DNA of 64,000 nt from Microbacterium sp. Marseille-Q6965 (GCF_946151065.1 NZ_CAMGZA010000001.1:1-64000), one strand, 5' to 3'. Shown: positions 27,747 through 37,148, counted from the first letter of the stretch. The notes: generated by a model not told the origin, from the letters alone. Numbers and translations: made by a program.

Positions 27747-28400
27747 TCACCCCACCCATCCCGGCACCGCCATCAGTTCCCGGATGTCGTCGACGAGCCG
27801 GGCGGTGTGGAACCCGTCGGCGGATGCATGGTGCACCTGGACGGCCAGCGGCATGAACGTGCGCCCGTCGCGTTCGACGCGCCGGCCGATCGTGAAGATG
27901 GGCAGCAGATGCCGGGTGCCGTCGTCGATCTGGAGCGAGAACCCGGTGAAGTGGGTCCACGGCACGCTCGAGACGTCGAACACGTCGGGCGGTAGCTCGC
28001 CCTACGGGAACATCGTGGTCGCGGATGCCGCGTCCGAGAGCACCGGGGCAGTGCGCTCGTGGAAAGCGCTGAAGTCCGTGTCGTACTGCGACCAGACCGC
28101 AGCGAACGTCTTGCGCGCCGCGTTGAACGCGGTGAACGCTGGGTGCACGACGGGCCACGTCGCGGGCGCGCCAGCCTCGGTGAGCGCCATCCGGAACTCA
28201 GGGCGACGATTGACGGCGTTCGCGATCGCCCAGATCTGCGCGAGGTACGTCTTATGCCCGGTGCGTCGCAGCGCAGCGAGGAGCTCGGTCACGTCGATCT
28301 CGACGGTGATGGCGTAGGTGCACGGCACCTGCTCGCGGTAGTACTCGAACGTCTCGCGACGGGTCCACGTTTCGAGGTCGATCGGTTCGGGCAGGATCAT
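27747..28400 (-). pseudogene. chloramphenicol acetyltransferase (type A), interrupted by an in-frame amber codon
   Basis: The reading frame encodes a full-length 217-residue CAT trimer subunit except for TAG at 28002-28004 (codon 133) between ATTMFP and GELPPDVFDVS, where relatives carry a Gln-like residue. One C-to-T change of CAG would explain it. Catalytic His191 lies in HHASADG after the stop, so the truncated 132-residue product cannot be active; an internal GTG at 27983 could start only a fragment. The enzyme normally acetylates chloramphenicol with acetyl-CoA. Possible explanations are a recent nonsense mutation, a base-call error or readthrough. Confidence 0.85.
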
Positions 28401-28456
28401 CGGGCCATCCTCGCAGCACCTCGCGACGCGTCACCGTTCAACACCCGCCGAGAAGG

Positions 28457-28497
28457 CCCCGAACCTCTTGATCGACACGCCCTGGGCGTGTTCGGGG
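28457..28497 (-). terminator. candidate terminator of the polyketide synthase operon
   Basis: An inner 7-bp hairpin ACACGCC-CTG-GGCGTGT (28475-28491) lies within outer arms CCCCGAA/TTCGGGG (28457-28463, 28491-28497). It comes about 20-60 bp after the flavoprotein stop on the minus strand. Confidence 0.45.
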
Positions 28498-28517
28498 GAG
28501 CGGGCCGGCGCCGTCCC

Positions 28518-29645
28518 TCAGATGCCGTGCATCGTGAAGGCGCGCGCGAGCGCCTCGCGCGCCGGCGGGCGGGCGAGCATTCTCACCGCAGCGTCGCGGG
28601 CGAGCCGACGCACGCCGCCGACGGGGGCGCCCATCGCCATGTTGAACGCCGCGCGCCGCGTGGCGCGGCTCGCCGACCGCCGTCGCCGCCGCTCGTATTC
28701 CGCGAACGGGGCGGCGCGTGCCCCGTCGTCGAGAGCGTCGGCGAGCGTGGCGGCGAGGTCGACGGCGTCGATCCACCCGAGGTTCATGCCCTGACCCCCG
28801 ATGGGACTGATCTCGTGCGCGGCATCGCCAACCAGGACCGCTCGCCCGCGCGCGAACCGCTCACTCAGGCGCTGACGCGCCGTGAAGGCGCTCGGCACGG
28901 TGAGCGCGCGCCCCGGCGTGCGCACGCCTAGGCGGTGCGCGAGGAGCGCCGCGAATCCCTCGCCGTCGGTCGGCGCGGTCTCGCGCGGGACACGGATGAC
29001 CCACCGACGCCGCCCTCCGGGAAGGGGGAAGGACTCGACGACGCCGTCCGGCTCGAGGTGGATCACCGCCTCGTCTTCCGCTTCCGTGCCGGTGCCGGAG
29101 GCGTCGGCCATCACGTAGTCGGCGTGACCCCGCCGCGGAAGGCTGCCGATTCCCAGCATGTCTCGCACCGGGCTGCGCACGCCATCGGCGGCGACCACGT
29201 ACCGTGCCGAGAGCACGGCGGCCCCGCCGGCGAGCTCGACCTCGATGCCGTCGGGCCTCTCTCGTACGGCCGTGACGTCGTGCCCCCGACGGAGCGCTCC
29301 GGGGGCGAGTTGCGCGAGGCGTGCCTCGAGCAGGGCCTCCGTGCGGTCCTGCGGGAGGGAGAGAACCGGCTGCGCGTCGAAGCGCACGCGGGCCAGCTCC
29401 CGCCCCGCGCACAGGGCCAGGCCGCGCCGGATCGGCGCGGCCTCCGCCCGCACCGCCGGGCCCACGCCCGCTCGCTCGAGGGCGGTCAACCCGGGCGGGT
29501 GCACGCCGATGGCGCGCGGCACCCCGGCGGGCCGCTCGCGGCGCTCGCACACGACGACATCGGCACCGCCGGCGGCGAGCAGGCACGCCAGGAGCAGCCC
29601 GACCGGCCCCCCGCCGACGACAGCGACGTCGACGCTTCGTGTCAC
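28518..29645 (-). CDS. FAD-dependent monooxygenase (UbiH/PHBH-like)
   Basis: A 375-residue group A flavoprotein hydroxylase. The FAD dinucleotide motif VAVVGGGPVGLLLA is at the N-terminus, the DG motif is YVVAADGVRSPVR, and the second FAD motif is GDAAHEISPIGGQGMNLG. Such enzymes hydroxylate phenolic rings with NAD(P)H and O2. It is the last gene of a three-gene operon (type III PKS, methyltransferase, hydroxylase) and overlaps the methyltransferase by 4 bp, so its substrate is probably an alkylresorcinol or alkylpyrone-type product. GTG start at 29645. Confidence 0.87.
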   Translation of the reverse strand: MTRSVDVAVVGGGPVGLLLACLLAAGGADVVVCERRERPAGVPRAIGVHPPGLTALERAGVGPAVRAEAAPIRRGLALCAGRELARVRFDAQPVLSLPQDRTEALLEARLAQLAPGALRRGHDVTAVRERPDGIEVELAGGAAVLSARYVVAADGVRSPVRDMLGIGSLPRRGHADYVMADASGTGTEAEDEAVIHLEPDGVVESFPLPGGRRRWVIRVPRETAPTDGEGFAALLAHRLGVRTPGRALTVPSAFTARQRLSERFARGRAVLVGDAAHEISPIGGQGMNLGWIDAVDLAATLADALDDGARAAPFAEYERRRRRSASRATRRAAFNMAMGAPVGGVRRLARDAAVRMLARPPAREALARAFTMHGI

Positions 29646-30361
29646 GGCCCGCCCCAGACGAGCTCGAGACGAGAGGGGAACCCGCGACGCACGCGCCAGC
29701 CTCGCGGGGCCAGTGCCGCGGTCTCGCCGGCCGTGCGGCTGCGGCGGATCGAGGTGAGACCGTCGGGGCGGATGAACGTGCCGCGCAGCGGCCCGGCCTG
29801 CAGCGGCCACGTGGCGGCGGCGAAGGCGGCATACGCGAGGGACGACCTCTCGATGTCGGCGTGCACCGCCACACCGCCGGGCGTCACGAGCGCCGCCGTG
29901 TCGTCGAGGAGGGCCTTCACCTCGTCGTCGCTCAGGTGATGCAGCACGTGGTTGGACAGGACGGCGTCGAATCGTTCTCCCGCCGCGCGCAGGTCTGCCG
30001 TCGTGACCGCGCGCAGTTCGAGCCCCGGAGCGGTCGCGCGCCGCCGGGCGTAGTCGATGGCGCGCGGGTCGGGGTCGATCGCCACGACGTGCACGTCGAG
30101 GCCGTCGCGTCGCGCCCATCTCAGCAGACGGCGCGGCATATCGGCTCCTCCCGTTCCCACGTCCAGCACGCGCCACGGGCGCGTGGGCGTCGCCCGCGGT
30201 CGAAGCCAGCGGCGGTAGACCGCGCGCTGGCCGGAGACGAACGCGTTCACGAGCGGGAAACGGCGGTACGTGCGTTCGAGGACCCGCACGTCGCACGCGG
30301 GATCGTCCATGAGCTCACGGGCCTCCGCGTCGCGCTCGGCGAGGAAGGCTGCCACCGTCAA
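29642..30361 (-). CDS. class I SAM-dependent methyltransferase
   Basis: A 239-residue Rossmann-fold methyltransferase. The SAM motif is VLDVGTGGADMPRRLL (about residues 65-80), the acidic ribose ligand is in VVAIDPDPRAIDYA, and motif IV is FDAVLSNHVLHHLSDDEV. It overlaps the PKS gene by 4 bp upstream and the flavoprotein gene by 4 bp downstream, which points to tight stoichiometry. It probably O- or C-methylates the polyketide. In Streptomyces srs and Bacillus bps phenolic-lipid operons the methyltransferase is of another (membrane) type. Confidence 0.87.
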   Translation of the reverse strand: MTVAAFLAERDAEARELMDDPACDVRVLERTYRRFPLVNAFVSGQRAVYRRWLRPRATPTRPWRVLDVGTGGADMPRRLLRWARRDGLDVHVVAIDPDPRAIDYARRRATAPGLELRAVTTADLRAAGERFDAVLSNHVLHHLSDDEVKALLDDTAALVTPGGVAVHADIERSSLAYAAFAAATWPLQAGPLRGTFIRPDGLTSIRRSRTAGETAALAPRGWRVRRGFPSRLELVWGGP

Positions 30362-31500
30362 CCCCGCACGGTCAGCAACGCGGACTCGACGGTCAGTCCG
30401 GGGCCGAACGCCATGGCGGCGATGCGCTCGCCGTCGGCCGCTCCGGAGTCGAGGATCCGCTGCAGGACGAACAGGATCGTCGCGCTCGACATGTTGCCGT
30501 ACTCGCGCAGCACGGCCCGCGGCGGGGCGAGCTGGTCCTCGCGCAGCCGCAGCGCCGACTCGACGCGGTCGAGGATGCTCCGCCCGCCGGGGTGGACCGC
30601 CCAGTGGTCGATCGCCTCGGCGGAGTCGCCCGCCTGCAGCGCGGCCGTCAGTGCCCGGTCGTGCGCGAAGAGCGGCTCGACGGCACCGATCACGTGCTCA
30701 CCGATGATCGACGGCACGGCGTTGGAGAGCCCGATCTCGAACCCGTGGTCCCCGATGCGCCACGCCATGTCGCTCTCGCCCTCGGGGGTGATGCGCGTGG
30801 CGAACCGGTCCAGCTCGAGCACCCGCGCCGTGGGCACGGGCGGGCAGCTCGTGACGACGGCGCCCGCCGCGCCGTCGGCGAAGAGGGACGTGGCGACGAT
30901 GGTGTCGGGATCGTCGGAGGCGCGCAGGTGGAGGGTGCACAGCTCCACGCTGATGACGAGGACCACGGCGCGGGGATCGGCCTTGCACAGCTGCGTGGCG
31001 AGCCGCAGCGCCGGCATGGCCGCGTAGCAGCCCATGAACCCGAGGTGGTAGCGCTGCACCCCGGCGCGCATGCCGAGCTCTCGCGCGACCTGGAAGTCGG
31101 GCCCTGGGGCATAGAACCCGGTGCACGACACCGTGATGACGTGGGTGACGCGGTCCGCCTCCAGGCCCGCCGACTCCAGCGCGGCGCGGCCCGCCTCGAC
31201 ATACAGCCCGCTGGCGTGCGCGGCGTAGACGTCGTTGCGGGCGCGCGTGCCCGGCAGCAGCAGCTCGCCCGACTCCTGGTCGAAGAACACGGGCGGTTCA
31301 CCGTCCTCCCGCGGGAGCCGCGTCAGCTCCTCGAGCACGGTGTGCCGCGTCTCGATCCCGGATTCGCGGAAGGCCGTCGAGACGATCCGGCTGCCGAGAC
31401 GGCTCAGCCCCGGCTGCGCCGCGAACACATCGCGCACCTCTTCCTGGACCAGCACGGTGGGCGGCACAACGGTGGACAGTCCCTGCAGCGTCACGGTCAT
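30358..31500 (-). CDS. type III polyketide synthase (chalcone/stilbene synthase family)
   Basis: A 380-residue ketosynthase homodimer subunit. The catalytic triad is Cys158 (LGFMGCYAAMPAL), His303 (WAVHPGG) and Asn336 (YGNMSS). The GFGPG-like end motif is AFGPGLTVES. It would extend a CoA starter, probably fatty acyl, with malonyl-CoA to a pyrone or resorcinol. The ATG at 31500 opens the operon with methyltransferase and hydroxylase. No regulator or transporter is adjacent. The product class is inferred from the operon pattern. Confidence 0.93.
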   Translation of the reverse strand: MTVTLQGLSTVVPPTVLVQEEVRDVFAAQPGLSRLGSRIVSTAFRESGIETRHTVLEELTRLPREDGEPPVFFDQESGELLLPGTRARNDVYAAHASGLYVEAGRAALESAGLEADRVTHVITVSCTGFYAPGPDFQVARELGMRAGVQRYHLGFMGCYAAMPALRLATQLCKADPRAVVLVISVELCTLHLRASDDPDTIVATSLFADGAAGAVVTSCPPVPTARVLELDRFATRITPEGESDMAWRIGDHGFEIGLSNAVPSIIGEHVIGAVEPLFAHDRALTAALQAGDSAEAIDHWAVHPGGRSILDRVESALRLREDQLAPPRAVLREYGNMSSATILFVLQRILDSGAADGERIAAMAFGPGLTVESALLTVRG

Positions 31501-31603
31501 GGGCGCGAGCGTAATCAGCGCGGTGCGGGGTCGGCAGGGGCTTGCGTCGCGCGCGTCGACCTGATTGAGCGGGCGTCGTTCACCGACTGTTTCCCTGCTT
31601 CGC

Positions 31604-31609
31604 TACGCT
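31604..31609 (+). promoter_or_regulatory. -10 of a leaderless promoter for the CPBP gene
   Basis: TACGCT lies 7 nt before an ATG at 31617. That ATG is not in the main frame of the protease, which supports a frameshift near the gene start. Confidence 0.35.
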
Positions 31610-31616
31610 CGCGTCG

Positions 31617-32302
31617 ATGTCCGCTGCTCGCCCCGTGACCGCCTCCGTCGCCGCCTCCCGCCCCTCGCCGTGCTGCTCTCGCCCCTCGCGGTGATCCTGC
31701 TCGGCCATCTCACCGCCCGAGCGGCCACAGCGATTCACCCGTCCGCCGCCTGGGTTGCGGTCGCGCTCGCGTACTGGGGCGCGATGGCCGTGGTCATCGC
31801 GCTGTCGGCGCGGCGCGAGGACCGCCGCGCCTGGTGGGCACCGTCCGCGCGGCGCCCGTGGTGGGTGATTCCGGCGGCCCTCGCGCTGGGGGTGTTCCCG
31901 ATCGCGGGAATCCTGCTGCTCAATCTGCACATCGTCGCGGCCCACGCCGCTCTCATCGCGCCGTGGCTCGTCTTCGCCGCCGTCAATCCCGTCATGGAGG
32001 AGGCGTACTGGCGCGGCGCGCTCGCCGACGCCACCAGCCGCTGGCCGGCGTGGGTTGCGTGCGCCTACACCACGGTGCTCTTCGTCGCGAGCCATCCGCT
32101 GATGTGGGGCGTGTTCTCGGAGGGGAACCGGTCGCCGATGCTCTACGGCTCGCTCGTGCTCATGGGAGCCGCGTGGTTCGCGATGCGGCGGGTGACCGGC
32201 ACCCTGCGCTGGGCCACGGTCTCGCACGTGCTCGTCGACATCGGCAACCTCTCGGTGTTCGTGTTCGTCAACGCGTACGTGCCGCCCGCCATCCACGGCT
32301 GA
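31617..32302 (+). CDS. CPBP-family intramembrane glutamic endopeptidase (possible frameshift near the N-terminus)
   Basis: The protein (about 230 residues) has six to seven hydrophobic segments and the CPBP/Abi motifs EEAYWRG (EExxxR), FVASHPLMWG and SHVLVDIGN. Members cleave or modify membrane proteins, as in prenyl-protein maturation or bacteriocin immunity. The start is uncertain. The ATG at 31617, with a good leaderless promoter, reads MSAARPVTASVAAS and then hits a stop at about 31694; the conserved frame begins with RLPPLAVLLSPLAVILLG. In that frame only a TTG (31565) and a GTG (31670) are available. A one-base slip around 31650-31668 would join them. Confidence 0.75.
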
Positions 32303-32386
32303 CACGGCGACGCCCGGCGGTTGTCGTTACCCTGGGATGACGCGCCGGGGTGACCGCCCGGTGCGACGAGGCGACCGGAGGACGAG

Positions 32387-32758
32387 ATGACCGACCAGAT
32401 GCCGGATGACGTCGTCGAGTTCGCGAACCGCCTCTTCGACCTCGCCCGCGAGGGCGACGAGCGCCTGCTGGATTACCTCGACCAGGGCGTGAGCGTCGAC
32501 CTGACCAACGCCGCCGGTGACACGCTGCTCATGCTCGCCGCGTACAACGGTCATCTCGCCGTCGTCGAGGGGCTCATCGCGCGCGGCGCGGACGTGAACC
32601 GGCTCAACGACCGAGGGCAGTCGCCGGTGGCGGGCGCGGTCTTCAAGGGCTACGACGACGTCACCGCGGCGCTCGTCGCCGCCGGCGCCGATCTCGACGC
32701 GGGCACGCCGAGCGCCCGTGCGACCGCCGACATGTTCGGCCGCCAGCTGCCCGGCTGA
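32387..32758 (+). CDS. ankyrin-repeat protein
   Basis: A 123-residue protein with about three ankyrin repeats from residue 30: NAAGDTLLMLAAYNGHLAVVEGLIARGADV is interrupted here into its parts GDTLLMLAAYNGHLAVV and GLIARGADVNRLNDRGQ, then VFKGYDDVTAALVAAGADL. The ATG follows CGGAGGACGAG. A protein-binding role is expected; partners are unknown. Its stop is 7 bp from the convergent SDR stop. Confidence 0.88.
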   Translation: MTDQMPDDVVEFANRLFDLAREGDERLLDYLDQGVSVDLTNAAGDTLLMLAAYNGHLAVVEGLIARGADVNRLNDRGQSPVAGAVFKGYDDVTAALVAAGADLDAGTPSARATADMFGRQLPG

Positions 32759-32765
32759 CCAGCGT

Positions 32766-33527
32766 CTAGCCGCGAGCGTGGGGATCCGTCGCGTTCAGCA
32801 CGTCCACCACACGGTCGTACTCGCCCCGTGCCTGCGCGAAACGCAGGAACTTCACCCGCTCCACGAGGATCTCGTGGTCGTCGGGGCGGGTCTCGAGCAG
32901 GCTGACGACCTCGTCGGCGAACTCGTCGAGCGGCATCGCCTGGGGGTTCTCGGCATGGCCCGGCATCAGCTCCGTCTGCACGGCGGGCGGCACGATCTCG
33001 GTGACGGAGACGCCCGTGCCCGCCAGCTGCAGCCTGATCGACTCGCTCAGCATGTGCACGAAGGCCTTGCTCGCGTTGTAGGTGGGGGTGGGGCGCAACG
33101 GCACCGAGGCGAGACCGCTGGAGACGGTGACGATGGTGGCGCCGGGGCGCGAACGCAGGTGGTCGATGAAGGCGGCGATGAGCCGGATCGGGCCGAGCAC
33201 GTTCGTCGCGACGATGCGCTCCGCGGTGCCGAGGAACGCGGGGGAGCGCCAGTCCTCGGCGACCATGATGCCCGCCATGAGCACGACGGCGTTCACATCC
33301 GGCCAGCGGTGGATCACGTCCTCGGACGCCGTGCGGATGCTCGCGGGGTCGGCGGTGTCGATCCGCACGGCGCCGAAGCCGTGCTCCGCCGCCAGACGGT
33401 CCAACAGCTCCTGCCGCCGGCCGCCGATGATGACGGTGCTGCCGCGCTCCTGCAGGCGCCGCGCCAGGGCGAGACCGATGCCGCTCGTGGCCCCGGGGAT
33501 GAAGACGGTGTCTTGTGAGATGTCCAT
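32766..33527 (-). CDS. short-chain dehydrogenase/reductase (DltE-like)
   Basis: A 253-residue classical SDR. The cofactor motif is GATSGIGLALA, NADP preference is suggested by GGRRQELLD, the N-x-A-G region reads LMAGIM, and the catalytic Tyr-Lys is YNASK after Ser in VSSGLAS. The C-terminal third (RPDDHEILVERVKFLRFAQARG) resembles the DltE/YoxD subgroup. It is divergent from an HTH regulator 101 bp away, which probably controls it. Substrate is unknown. Confidence 0.87.
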   Translation of the reverse strand: MDISQDTVFIPGATSGIGLALARRLQERGSTVIIGGRRQELLDRLAAEHGFGAVRIDTADPASIRTASEDVIHRWPDVNAVVLMAGIMVAEDWRSPAFLGTAERIVATNVLGPIRLIAAFIDHLRSRPGATIVTVSSGLASVPLRPTPTYNASKAFVHMLSESIRLQLAGTGVSVTEIVPPAVQTELMPGHAENPQAMPLDEFADEVVSLLETRPDDHEILVERVKFLRFAQARGEYDRVVDVLNATDPHARG

Positions 33528-33568
33528 GGGCCCAGCGTGCGGCGCCGGGCGCGGCGACGGGAGAGACC

Positions 33569-33588
33569 CGCGGATCGGGGGATCCGCG
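33569..33588. promoter_or_regulatory. 8-bp inverted repeat between the SDR and HTH genes (candidate operator)
   Basis: CGCGGATC-GGGG-GATCCGCG is perfect, lies midway between the two divergent starts (33527 and 33629), and is the most symmetric element in the region. It is a plausible binding site for the HTH protein. Confidence 0.5.
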
Positions 33589-33628
33589 ATCCCTGGCTGC
33601 CGCGGGCGCGGACGCGCATGATGGACGG

Positions 33629-34495
33629 GTGGAACGCTCCGAGCTCGCCGACTTCCTGCGCCGCCGCCGCGAGCAGCTGCAGCCGGGCGACGTGGGCCTG
33701 CCGCCCGGCGCGCGGCGCCGCGCCCCCGGGCTGCGCCGCGAAGAGGTGGCGCACCTCACCGGTATGTCCGTCGACTACTACACGCGGCTCGAGCAGGCGA
33801 GGGGCCCGCAACCCAGCCCGCAGCTGCTGCAGGCGCTTGCGCGCACGCTGCGGCTCACGGCTGACGAGCGCGACTACGTCTACCGGCTGGCGGGGCACGC
33901 GGCGCCGGACCGCCTCGACGGCGCGGGCCACGTCGCGCCGGGCCTGATGCGTGTGCTGGACCGCCTCGAGGACACCCCGGCGCTCATCCTCACCGGCCTG
34001 GGGGAGACGCTCGTCGCCAACCGGCCCGCGGTGGCGCTGTTCGGCGATCACACGGCACGGACCGGCTGGGACCGCAGCGACATCCACCGGTGGTTCGTCG
34101 ATCCCTCCTCGCGGGCGTTGTACCCGGAGGCGGACCGCGACCGGCAGTCGCGCGCGCTCGTGGCGAACCTGCGCGCGGCATACGGGCTCGGCGGTCCCCG
34201 GTCGCGGGCGGCGGAGCTCGTGCGCGTGCTGCGCGCCGCGAGCGCGGAGTTCGTGCGGCTGTGGGAGCGGCACGAGGTGGCGCGGCGCTTCGAAGACCAC
34301 AAGACGCTCGTGCACCCTGAGCTCGGGGCCATCGAGGTGGACTGCCAGGCCCTCTTCACGGAGGACCAGTCGCAGACGCTGCTCGTGCTGACCGCGCCGC
34401 CGCGCACGGAGGCCTGGGAGAAGCTGCGCCTGCTCGCGGTGCTCGGCGCGCAGCGCTTCGCCCCCGCGCCGGGGGCGGCCGCCGCCGCGCCGTAG
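33629..34495 (+). CDS. XRE-type HTH regulator with MmyB-like ligand-binding domain
   Basis: A 288-residue regulator. The N-terminal HTH (about 1-85) has LADFLRRRREQL, GLRREEVAHLTGMSVDYYTRLEQ and the conserved RGPQPSPQLLQALARTLRL. The MmyB-like domain follows (ALILTGLGETLVANRPAVALFGD, FVDPSSRALYP). This family typically sits divergent to an SDR or other oxidoreductase and represses it. The GTG at 33629 is in frame with the conserved HTH; ATGs nearby are in another frame. Confidence 0.87.
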   Translation: MERSELADFLRRRREQLQPGDVGLPPGARRRAPGLRREEVAHLTGMSVDYYTRLEQARGPQPSPQLLQALARTLRLTADERDYVYRLAGHAAPDRLDGAGHVAPGLMRVLDRLEDTPALILTGLGETLVANRPAVALFGDHTARTGWDRSDIHRWFVDPSSRALYPEADRDRQSRALVANLRAAYGLGGPRSRAAELVRVLRAASAEFVRLWERHEVARRFEDHKTLVHPELGAIEVDCQALFTEDQSQTLLVLTAPPRTEAWEKLRLLAVLGAQRFAPAPGAAAAAP

Positions 34496-34498
34496 GAT
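34493..34498 (+). promoter_or_regulatory. -10 of a leaderless thrS promoter overlapping the previous stop codon
   Basis: TAGGAT lies 6 nt before the thrS GTG at 34505. Its first three bases are the TAG stop of the HTH gene, so stop codon and promoter share sequence. Confidence 0.45.
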
Positions 34499-34504
34499 TG
34501 TCGG

Positions 34505-36493
34505 GTGACCACCGGATTCGATCTGTTCCCCGACAAGAATGTCGTCGCCATGCGCGTCGACGGCACGCTCAAGGACCTCGCCACCGAGGTCGCCGAGACG
34601 CAGACGATCGAGCCGGTGACGATCGACACCGAGGACGGCCTCAACATCCTGCGCCACTCCACGGCGCACGTGCTCGCGCAGGCCGTGCAGAAGCTGCGGC
34701 CCGAGGCGAAGCTCGGCATCGGCCCGTTCATCCAGGACGGCTTCTACTACGACTTCGGCGTCGACGAGCCGTTCACCCCGGAAGACCTCAAGGCGATCAA
34801 GCGCGAGATGCAGCGGATCGTCAAGGAGGGCCAGCGCTTCGTGCGCCGCCCCGTGACGGACGACGAGGCGAGGGCCGAGCTGGCCGACGAGCCGTTCAAG
34901 CTCGAGCTGATCGGGCTCAAGGGCGGCAGCAAGGAGGCCGCGGAGGGCGCGAGCGTCGAGGTCGGCGCCGGCGAGCTGACGATCTACGACAACGTGGACG
35001 CCAAGACGGGCGAGACGGCCTGGAAGGACCTCTGCCGGGGGCCGCACGTGCCCTCCACGCGTCTCGTCGGGAACGGCTGGGACCTTTTGCGCGTCGCCGG
35101 CGCCTACTGGCGCGGCAGCGAGAAGAACCCGCAGTTGCAGCGCATCTACGGCACGGCGTGGCCCAGCAAGGACGAGCTCGTCGCATACAAGGACCGTCTC
35201 GCCGAGGCCGCGCGCCGCGACCACCGCAAGCTGGGCCGCGAGATGGACCTCTTCTCGTTCCCCGACGAGATCGGTTCCGGCCTGTCGGTGTGGCATCCCA
35301 AGGGCGGCGTCGTCCGCGGGGAGATGGAGCAGCACGCCCGCCGCCGCCACATCGAGGGCGGCTACAACTACGTGTACACGCCGCACATCGCGAAGGAGGA
35401 CCTGTTCCTCACGTCGAACCACCTCGTCACGTACAAGGAGGGCATGTTCCCGCCCATCGTGATGGACGAGGAGCGCGACGACGACGGCAACGTCACCAAG
35501 CAGGGCCAGGATTACTACCTCAAGCCCATGAACTGCCCGATGCACATCCTCATCTACAAGGAGCGCGCCCGGAGCTACCGCGACCTTCCGCTGCGGTTCG
35601 CGGAGAACGGCACCGTCTACCGCAACGAGCTCTCGGGGGCGCTGCACGGGCTCACGCGCGTGCGGGGGTTCACCCAGGACGACTCCCACCTGTTCGTCAC
35701 CCCCGAGCAGCTCGAGTCCGAGGTGACCAAGGTGCTGGAGTTCATCATCTCGATGCTCCGCGACTTCGGGCTGAACGAGTTCGAGCTCGAGCTGTCGATG
35801 CGCGACGACGAGAAGTCGAAGTGGATCGGCTCGGACGAGTTCTGGGAGTACTCCACGAACGCGCTTCGCAACGTCGCGCTCGCCAGCGGGCTCAAGCTGA
35901 CGGAGGTCCCCGGCGAGGCCGCGTTCTACGGCCCCAAGATCGACCTCAAGACGCGCGATGCCATCGGACGCGTGTGGCAGCTGTCGACCGTGCAGGTCGA
36001 CCCGAACCTGCCCGAGCGGTTCGACCTCGAGTACACCGCGGCGGATGGCACGAAGCAGCGCCCGATCATGATTCACCGCGCCCTGTTCGGATCCATCGAG
36101 CGGTTCTTCGCGATCCTGCTCGAGCACTACGCGGGCGACTTCCCGCTGTGGCTCGCCCCCGTGCAGGTCGTGGGCGTGCCCGTGGCGGAGGAGTACGGCG
36201 ACTACCTGCAGGACGTCGTCGAACGGCTTCGCGGAGCGGGCGTGCGCGCGGAGGTCGACCACTCGGACGACCGGATGCAGAAGAAGATCCGCACGCACAC
36301 GACGGGCAAGGTGCCGCTGATCCTCATCGCGGGGGAGCAGGATCGCTCCGCCGGGACCGTGTCGTTCCGGTTCCGCGACGGGTCCCAGCGCAACGGTGTG
36401 CCGGTGGACGAGGCGGTCGCCCTCGTGACGGGCCTCATCGCTGCGAAGAAGCTCGTGCTCACCGATTCCGACGCGACGCTGGAGACCGTGTGA
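34505..36493 (+). CDS. thrS: threonyl-tRNA synthetase
   Basis: Class II synthetase of 662 residues. A TGS domain is at the N-terminus (about 1-65), then the editing domain with [11 protein letters not shown] and the SAD-type zinc motif region, then the catalytic core with motif 2 ([15 protein letters not shown]), the zinc Cys in [10 protein letters not shown] and the His in [11 protein letters not shown]. The anticodon-binding domain starts at about [11 protein letters not shown]. The GTG start at 34505 appears leaderless, and there is no T-box or other leader RNA. The stop overlaps the HIT gene by 4 bp. Confidence 0.97.
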   Translation: MTTGFDLFPDKNVVAMRVDGTLKDLATEVAETQTIEPVTIDTEDGLNILRHSTAHVLAQAVQKLRPEAKLGIGPFIQDGFYYDFGVDEPFTPEDLKAIKREMQRIVKEGQRFVRRPVTDDEARAELADEPFKLELIGLKGGSKEAAEGASVEVGAGELTIYDNVDAKTGETAWKDLCRGPHVPSTRLVGNGWDLLRVAGAYWRGSEKNPQLQRIYGTAWPSKDELVAYKDRLAEAARRDHRKLGREMDLFSFPDEIGSGLSVWHPKGGVVRGEMEQHARRRHIEGGYNYVYTPHIAKEDLFLTSNHLVTYKEGMFPPIVMDEERDDDGNVTKQGQDYYLKPMNCPMHILIYKERARSYRDLPLRFAENGTVYRNELSGALHGLTRVRGFTQDDSHLFVTPEQLESEVTKVLEFIISMLRDFGLNEFELELSMRDDEKSKWIGSDEFWEYSTNALRNVALASGLKLTEVPGEAAFYGPKIDLKTRDAIGRVWQLSTVQVDPNLPERFDLEYTAADGTKQRPIMIHRALFGSIERFFAILLEHYAGDFPLWLAPVQVVGVPVAEEYGDYLQDVVERLRGAGVRAEVDHSDDRMQKKIRTHTTGKVPLILIAGEQDRSAGTVSFRFRDGSQRNGVPVDEAVALVTGLIAAKKLVLTDSDATLETV

Positions 36494-37065
36494 CGGGGGA
36501 GGAGACCCCCGACCCGATCCGCGAGGAGTTCCTCCAGATCGAGCCCGAGAGCGCGTTCGGCCGCGTGCCCGACGCCTTCCAGCGCCTGTGGACGCCGCAC
36601 CGGATGGCGTACATCAACGCCGGCGCGGAGGTGAACCGCGGCAGCGGTTGCCCGTTCTGCGCCGCTCCCGAGCGATCGGACGAGGACGGCCTGATCGTGC
36701 ACCGCGGCGAGCACGCCTTCGTGCTGCTGAACCTCTTCCCGTACAACTCGGGCCATCTGCTGGTATGCCCGTATCGGCATGTCGGGCTGTACGACGAGGC
36801 GACGACGGAGGAGACGGCCGAGATCGCCTACCTCACGCAGGTCGCGATGGGCGTGCTGCGGCGGACATCGCGCTGCGACGGCTTCAACATCGGCATGAAC
36901 CAGGGGCAGGTCGCCGGCGCGGGGGTCGAGGAGCACCTGCACCAGCACATCGTGCCGCGCTGGGCGAGCGACGCGAACTTCTTCCCGATCGTCGCGAAGA
37001 CGAAGGCGCTGCCCCAGCTGCTCGGCGACGTGCGTGTCGCGATCGCCGAGGCCTGGCCGGCCTGA
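36490..37065 (+). CDS. HIT-domain nucleotide hydrolase/transferase
   Basis: A 191-residue HIT protein. The zinc-like cysteines are in GCPFCAAP, the substrate region is [20 protein letters not shown], and the catalytic histidine triad is [10 protein letters not shown]. This subgroup, coupled to thrS in Actinobacteria, resembles Rv2613c, an Ap4A phosphorylase. Ap4A is made as a side product of aminoacyl-tRNA synthetases, which makes the pairing sensible. The GTG at 36490 overlaps the thrS stop (GTGA). Confidence 0.92.
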   Translation: MTGEETPDPIREEFLQIEPESAFGRVPDAFQRLWTPHRMAYINAGAEVNRGSGCPFCAAPERSDEDGLIVHRGEHAFVLLNLFPYNSGHLLVCPYRHVGLYDEATTEETAEIAYLTQVAMGVLRRTSRCDGFNIGMNQGQVAGAGVEEHLHQHIVPRWASDANFFPIVAKTKALPQLLGDVRVAIAEAWPA

Positions 37066-37148
37066 TCCCGATCAGACCCCGGGCTCGCCCGGCGCCCGCG
37101 TGCGGGCGGGCTCCGGCGGCGGATCGAGCGGCGTGTGGCGGTGCACCT

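Noticed and set aside
34400..34510. T-box or threonine attenuator before thrS
   Set aside because: The promoter lies 6 nt from the start codon, leaving no room for a leader RNA.
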